From assembly GCA_028866445.1 (NCBI GenBank), contig JAGWIE010000019.1:1-11231 (forward strand): a stretch of 11,231 nt of DNA, in the 5' to 3' direction. A program made the translations under genes and the position numbers. Below are positions 7,851 through 11,231 of this stretch, one piece after another (positions within the stretch are counted from its first letter, which is position 1; each line of letters opens with the position of its first letter). Under the pieces are notes generated by a model. The model saw only the letters and a list, made by a program, of their open reading frames with translations, did no database searches and was not told the origin of the DNA. Source of the stretch: Rhodospirillales bacterium (lineage in GTDB: Bacteria; Pseudomonadota; Alphaproteobacteria; Acetobacterales; Acetobacteraceae).

Positions 7851-9740
7851 ATGGCCGGTGACCACAAGGCCCCTCGCTTCAACTTCATGGTCATGCTTCT
7901 CAGCACGGCCATCGCCCTCTTCATGCTGCGGGCGCTGGTGCAACCTTTTCTTCCGCCACAAAGCCAGACCATTCCTTACAGTCAATTCCAGGCGCTTTTG
8001 CAGACTAACGGCGTCAGCGATCTGACGGTGGGGCAGGACACAATCTCGGGCACACTGAAGCACCCGACCGCCGGGCAGCCTGCGGCCTTCACCACCAATC
8101 GCGTGGACCCCGGCCTCGCCGCCACGCTCGCCCATGCCGGGGTGACGTTCGACGGTGAGCCGCCTCCCGGCATGCTGGCCGGAATTATCGCCTGGTTTCT
8201 GCCGATGCTGCTGTTCGTCGGCGTATTCTATCTTTTCTCAGGCGGCGGTCGCGCCGGCGGGTTGTTGTCAGTCGGTAAGAGTCATGCGCGCGTTTACGCC
8301 GAGAACGACGTACCCGTGCGCTTCAAGGATGTCGCGGGTGTGGACGAGGCGAAAGCGGAACTGAAAGAGGTCGTCGATTTCCTCAAATCTCCGGCCGACT
8401 ACGGCAGGCTCGGCGCGCATGTGCCGAAAGGCGTGTTGCTGGTCGGCCCGCCCGGCACCGGCAAGACGCTGCTGGCTCGCGCCGTAGCGGGGGAGGCCGG
8501 TGTCAAATTCTTCTCTATCTCCGGCTCTGAATTCGTGGAGATGTTTGTCGGTGTGGGCGCAGCACGGGTGCGCGACCTGTTCGAGCAGGCGCGCAAGGAG
8601 GCGCCCGCGATCATCTTCATCGATGAGTTGGATTCCCTGGGCCGCGCGCGTTATGCGGCCATTCCCGGCGGAGGCAACGACGAAAAGGAGCAGACGCTCA
8701 ATCAGCTTCTTGCCGAAATGGATGGGTTCGACCCCTCCAGCGGCGTGGTCCTGCTCGCCGCCACCAACCGGCCGGAGATTCTTGACCCCGCCTTGCTGCG
8801 CGCCGGAAGGTTCGACCGCCAGGTGCTGGTGGACCGGCCCGACCGCAACGGCAGGCAGCAAATTCTGCGCCTGCACATCGCCAAGGTGAAACTGGCACAG
8901 GGCGTGTCGTTGGACGAGATCGCCGGGATGACGCCGGGCTTTACCGGCGCGGACCTCGCCAACCTGGTCAACGAGGCGGCACTTCTCGCCACCCGCCGCA
9001 AGGCGGACGCCGTGACGCTGGAGGATTTCAACCAAGCGATCGAGCGCATTGTCGCCGGGCTGGAGAAGCATAACAGGTTGGTCGCGCCGAAGGAGCGCGC
9101 CATTATCGCCCACCATGAGATGGGTCACGCCATCACCGCCATGGCGCTGCCGGATACGGATAAGGTGCAGAAGATATCGATCATTCCCCATGGCGTCGCG
9201 GCACTTGGCTATACGATTCAGCGGCCTGATGCGGATCGTTTCCTGATGAACCGGCAGGAGATGATCGACCGCATGACCGTGCTACTCGGCGGGCGGGCGG
9301 CGGAGTTTCTGATCTTTTCTGAAATCTCGACTGGTGCCGCGGATGATTTGGTGCGCGCGACCGATATTGCCCGCAGCATGATCGTACGCTTTGGCATGGA
9401 TGAGAAGCTCGGGCAGGTCAGCTATGAACCGGAGCAGCCACACATGCTCACGTCGAATGGCATGTATGATTTCCAGCCCCGCCGCTACAGCGAGACAACG
9501 GCTTCTGCCATCGATGCGGCCATTCAGGCTATGATCGGCTTGGCCTATCGCCAGGCTTGCGCCATCCTTGCCCAGAATCTCGCCCTATTACGTGAATGCG
9601 CCGAGGGACTATTGGCCAGCGAAACCATCTCTGGTACCGAACTCAAGGCCATCGCCGGACGCGTTATTCCCTGGACGCGGGATGCCGACGGCGAACAACC
9701 GAAATTGCCTGGACTGAACCCGCATAGGCCGGTTGCATGA
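7851..9740 (+). CDS. ftsH: ATP-dependent zinc metalloprotease, FtsH family
   Basis: This 629-residue membrane-anchored AAA+ protease is close in length to E. coli FtsH (about 644). It would degrade misfolded or specific membrane and cytosolic proteins. Hydrophobic segments at about 12-29 and 108-129 flank a short periplasmic domain. The AAA module has Walker A GPPGTGKT (199-206), pore loop FVGVG (232-236), Walker B IIFIDE (254-259) and a second region of homology ATNRPEILDP...RAGRFDR (304-323). The zinc site is HEMGH (422-426), with D499 in TGAADDL as the likely third ligand, so both activities should be intact. HEMGH instead of the usual HEAGH, the PHGVAALGYT stretch and a short proline-rich tail suggest a diverged paralogue rather than the housekeeping copy; this is inference. 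The start has a weak GGGA ribosome-binding site. The stop overlaps the ATG of the following broken gene. Confidence 0.95.
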   Translation: MAGDHKAPRFNFMVMLLSTAIALFMLRALVQPFLPPQSQTIPYSQFQALLQTNGVSDLTVGQDTISGTLKHPTAGQPAAFTTNRVDPGLAATLAHAGVTFDGEPPPGMLAGIIAWFLPMLLFVGVFYLFSGGGRAGGLLSVGKSHARVYAENDVPVRFKDVAGVDEAKAELKEVVDFLKSPADYGRLGAHVPKGVLLVGPPGTGKTLLARAVAGEAGVKFFSISGSEFVEMFVGVGAARVRDLFEQARKEAPAIIFIDELDSLGRARYAAIPGGGNDEKEQTLNQLLAEMDGFDPSSGVVLLAATNRPEILDPALLRAGRFDRQVLVDRPDRNGRQQILRLHIAKVKLAQGVSLDEIAGMTPGFTGADLANLVNEAALLATRRKADAVTLEDFNQAIERIVAGLEKHNRLVAPKERAIIAHHEMGHAITAMALPDTDKVQKISIIPHGVAALGYTIQRPDADRFLMNRQEMIDRMTVLLGGRAAEFLIFSEISTGAADDLVRATDIARSMIVRFGMDEKLGQVSYEPEQPHMLTSNGMYDFQPRRYSETTASAIDAAIQAMIGLAYRQACAILAQNLALLRECAEGLLASETISGTELKAIAGRVIPWTRDADGEQPKLPGLNPHRPVA

Positions 9741-10210
9741 TTCCCTGGCGCAGCGCGAAATTGCCGCTTTCCTGCAGTCGCTTTTCCGGCGCTCCGCCGG
9801 TGGAGACGCATATTTCCGCCGTGTTCGTTGGACGGGATACCGCGTGGAAATTAAAGAGGGCGGTTGCGTTCCCGTTCGTCGATCTCACCAGGCCGGAGAC
9901 GCGCAAGCGCCTTGCATTGCGGGAGCTGGAACTCAACCGGCCGATGACGCCGGAAATTTATCACGACGTGGCCGCCATCGTACGATGCGAAGAGGATCGA
10001 CGCCTGGCATTTGCTGTGGCGCGGCGTGCCCGTACCGTTCGACGCGCTGGAGTTCGACGAGGAGTTGGCGACGATCGATCTTGGCTATGATCTCGCTTTT
10101 CTGCTGATGGACGTGGATCTGCGTGCCGCGCGTGCCGCCGCCAATGCCATATTTAACTGCTATATCGCTCGAACGGGCGACGTGGCGCTGCTTTCGCTTC
10201 TGCCGCTGTT
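9733..10210 (+). pseudogene. Remnant of aminoglycoside-phosphotransferase-like/AAA ATPase gene (frameshifts and deletion)
   Basis: Three pieces of one protein family lie in different frames. The first (from 9733) reads LAQREIAAFLQS, like the usual N-terminus. Near 9780-9790 the match moves to the next frame with PPVETHISAVFVGRDTAWKL and continues through LELNRPMTPEIYHDVAAIV to about 9980. The match then moves to a third frame with YDAKRIDAWHLLWRG, followed by VPVPFDALEFDEELATIDLG and YDLAFLLMDV, ending near LLPLF at about 10206. The pieces resemble the kinase-like half of the bifunctional phosphotransferase/ATP-binding proteins (COG2187/COG0645 type, about 500 residues). Roughly 130 residues between pieces two and three, including most of the catalytic HGDLHLGN region, are gone. 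The C-terminal ATPase half is also absent. The start overlapped ftsH, suggesting it was once cotranscribed. The family call is from memory of motifs; the broken state is clear from the frame changes. Confidence 0.75.
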
Positions 10211-10262
10211 TTGTTCCGGGAGCCGCCGTGACGATAACGTTCGGCCCAAACTAAACGGCCGA

Positions 10263-10277
10263 TTTGCGTACCGCAAA
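10263..10277. terminator. Short hairpin between convergent genes, possible weak terminator
   Basis: TTTGCG-TAC-CGCAAA forms a six-base-pair stem with a three-base loop. It lies 29 bp beyond the BON gene stop and after the decayed ATPase gene. No clear T-run follows on either strand, so intrinsic termination is doubtful. The 95 bp from 10211 to 10305 hold no other recognised feature. Confidence 0.25.
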
Positions 10278-10305
10278 CTGCGACCCGGTTCATCCTCGTC
10301 CATTG

Positions 10306-10953
10306 TCAACGGATGGCCAGGTGATCCTCGACTTCAGTGACGCCAGGCACGGAGCGCGCCGCGCTGACGGCGACGTCGCGCTCATGCCAACTGCCAACGC
10401 CACCTTCGATAACGACTTTGCCATTCTCTACATTCAGGCGGATGCAAGCAGAATCGATTTCGGCATTGCGCTTAAGCGCCGCGTCGATCCGTTGCCTCAC
10501 ATCAGTTACCCTGACTTGGGGCGTGACCTCGATATGGTTCGTCACGCCGACGACGCCGGAGAGCTTGCGGACAGCGCGCTCCGCTGCGGTCTTCTGGTAG
10601 AACCACGCCGTGCTGCCCGTCAGCATGACCCAGCCATGCTGTACCTTCACTTGAACCTGCCCCTTGGGAATGGAGCTGTCCCAGCTGATGATGGCGACGG
10701 CGCGCGCGGCGATTTCGTCATCGGCAAGTTTCTTGCTATCGGGAAATCTCACTTCGATTTCCTGCGCTATACCCAGCACACCTTTCACGCGCCGTACCGC
10801 ACGCTCGGCCGCGATTTTTTCCGCGTAGCTACCTACATGCCCGGTAAGGGTCACGATACCATTCTCGGCGGCGACACCTATATTCGCGTCATCCACCTGC
10901 GGTTCAAACGCAAGTTCCTCGATCACATGGTGGCGTAATTCAGAATCCAGCAT
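10306..10953 (-). CDS. BON-domain protein with three BON repeats
   Basis: This 215-residue protein consists of three consecutive BON domains, at about residues 3-70, 77-144 and 149-215. Each shows the alternating pattern of a strand, then NG-V-L-G or HG-V-L-G (31-38, 106-113, 177-184), then a helix with AAERAVR-like residues and a closing hydrophobic V-GV segment. BON domains are found in OsmY-type stress proteins and are thought to bind membranes or lipids. No signal peptide or membrane segment is seen at the N-terminus (MLDSELRHHV), so unlike OsmY it is probably cytoplasmic. The start is supported by AGGAG 7 nt upstream. Its promoter carries two FNR-like boxes, pointing to induction at low oxygen. 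The gene is convergent with ftsH and the decayed ATPase gene. The domain call is strong; the cellular role is unknown. Confidence 0.9.
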   Translation of the reverse strand: MLDSELRHHVIEELAFEPQVDDANIGVAAENGIVTLTGHVGSYAEKIAAERAVRRVKGVLGIAQEIEVRFPDSKKLADDEIAARAVAIISWDSSIPKGQVQVKVQHGWVMLTGSTAWFYQKTAAERAVRKLSGVVGVTNHIEVTPQVRVTDVRQRIDAALKRNAEIDSACIRLNVENGKVVIEGGVGSWHERDVAVSAARSVPGVTEVEDHLAIR

Positions 10954-10960
10954 TTACGTT

Positions 10961-10965
10961 CTCCT
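10961..10965 (-). promoter_or_regulatory. Ribosome-binding site of the BON-domain gene
   Basis: On the minus strand AGGAG, inside AAAGGAG, lies 7 nt before the ATG at 10953. It confirms the start of the BON-domain protein. Confidence 0.65.
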
Positions 10966-10980
10966 TTTTCCTGGCTTCCG

Positions 10981-10986
10981 ACTATA
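10981..10986 (-). promoter_or_regulatory. Putative -10 element of the BON-domain gene
   Basis: The minus strand reads TATAGT, matching TATAAT at five of six positions. With transcription starting near 10974 it lies at -12 to -7, and the FNR box at 11009-11022 is centred at exactly -41.5. The leader to the ATG is about 21 nt. Confidence 0.6.
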
Positions 10987-11008
10987 GCGAATTGCAAACG
11001 CGCCCACA

Positions 11009-11022
11009 TTGATTCCCATCAA
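11009..11022. promoter_or_regulatory. Consensus FNR-type operator, proximal box of the BON gene
   Basis: TTGATTCCCATCAA matches the FNR consensus TTGAT-N4-ATCAA at all ten defined positions. The palindrome extends one base further on each side (A at 11008, T at 11023). It is centred 41.5 bp from the predicted start at 10974, the class II activation position. It is the best of the four boxes in the window. Confidence 0.75.
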
Positions 11023-11042
11023 TCCGCATGACCGGGCCAGAT

Positions 11043-11056
11043 TTGACGCTCATCAA
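11043..11056. promoter_or_regulatory. Second FNR-type operator, distal box of the BON gene
   Basis: TTGACGCTCATCAA matches TTGAT-N4-ATCAA at nine of ten positions. Its centre is 34 bp upstream of the proximal box, about three DNA turns, so dimers on both sites would face the same side. This puts it near -75.5 of the BON promoter. It could also serve a gene to the right that has been displaced by the insertion sequence. Confidence 0.6.
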
Positions 11057-11081
11057 CGCGATGCGGTGCCTGGCCGGGCTA

Positions 11082-11231
11082 GTTTAGGCTCAGGACTCAT
11101 TCTTTGAGATAGAATGCGACGGCTGCGGCGATGCAGATGGCTGAGAAGAAAGTATGTGCGCATCGGTCGTATCGCGTAGCGACGCGTCGCCAGTCCTTGA
11201 GCTTGGCGAACATGTTCTCGACTTTGTGTCG
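11082..11231 (-). mobile_element. End of an IS5-family insertion sequence, truncated by window edge
   Basis: The transposase tail and the 15 or so bases beyond its stop form one end of an insertion sequence. The outer boundary is placed near a CTAG at 11079-11082, because IS5-family elements often use YTAR targets. The other end is outside the window, so the inverted repeat and target duplication cannot be checked and the boundary may be off by several bases. Confidence 0.5.
11097..11231 (-). CDS. IS5-family transposase, C-terminal 44 residues (5' part outside window)
   Basis: The minus-strand frame entering at the right edge reads RHKVENMFAKLKDWRRVATR, then YDRCAHTFFSAICIAAAVAF and ends YLKE before a TGA. 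ENMFAKLKDWRR followed by ATRYDR and FFSAICIAA is the conserved C-terminus of DDE transposases of IS5-family elements, probably the IS427 group. The glutamate in the first motif is the likely last residue of the DDE triad. Whether the rest of the gene is intact cannot be seen. Confidence 0.85.
   Translation of the reverse strand, partial: RHKVENMFAKLKDWRRVATRYDRCAHTFFSAICIAAAVAFYLKE

Noticed and set aside
8268..9191. 307-codon open frame on the minus strand opposite ftsH
   Set aside because: It is antisense to a well-conserved AAA+/zinc protease, shows no recognisable domain and has a composition typical of a GC-rich shadow frame.
10264..10938. 224-codon plus-strand frame opposite the BON gene
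   Set aside because: The minus strand encodes three clear BON repeats with a good ribosome-binding site; the plus-strand translation has no known motif.
1..11231. tRNA, rRNA, riboswitch or CRISPR array
   Set aside because: No cloverleaf-like sequence, conserved rRNA segment, or regularly spaced repeats were seen; nearly all of the window is protein-coding or short promoter gaps.

Overview
The window is GC-rich with tightly packed genes. It looks like part of a proteobacterial chromosome, most likely an alphaproteobacterium and possibly an acid-tolerant or microaerobic one. That placement is inferred from gene content, the IS5-type transposase tail and the FNR/FixK-like boxes; no rRNA or other phylogenetic marker is present.

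Layout. From the left edge to 2198, on the minus strand, lies an almost complete AdiA-type arginine decarboxylase whose last residues are cut off. A 123-bp intergenic region separates it from a divergent plus-strand operon. This operon encodes a SpeF-type ornithine decarboxylase (2322-4613), arginine deiminase arcA (4631-5863), ornithine carbamoyltransferase arcB (5874-6869) and carbamate kinase arcC (6869-7774). After a 76-bp gap with its own promoter signals comes an FtsH-type AAA+ zinc protease (7851-9740). It is followed by the decayed remnant of an aminoglycoside-phosphotransferase-like/ATPase gene (about 9733-10210). On the minus strand is a three-BON-domain protein (10306-10953), and at the right edge is the C-terminal tail of an IS5-family transposase (11097-11231, minus).

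How the genes fit together. ArcA, ArcB and ArcC form the arginine deiminase pathway: arginine to citrulline, then ornithine plus carbamoyl phosphate, then ATP, CO2 and NH3. The SpeF-like enzyme at the head of the operon would convert the ornithine to putrescine. The divergent decarboxylase would convert arginine to agmatine. All of these steps consume protons or release ammonia, so the locus looks like an arginine-based acid-resistance and anaerobic-energy module. No arginine/ornithine, arginine/agmatine or ornithine/putrescine antiporter gene is visible.

The most notable signal is regulatory. Four palindromes of the form TTGAY-N4-NTCAA, typical of FNR/ANR/FixK-type regulators, lie in the three promoter regions. 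They are at 2252-2265 (between the two decarboxylase genes), 7780-7793 (before ftsH), and 11009-11022 plus 11043-11056 (before the BON gene). In each case a -10-like hexamer sits where a class II site centred near -41.5 requires. The box at 2252 is placed almost symmetrically to serve both divergent genes. The arginine genes, FtsH and the BON protein therefore appear to form one low-oxygen (or NO) regulon.
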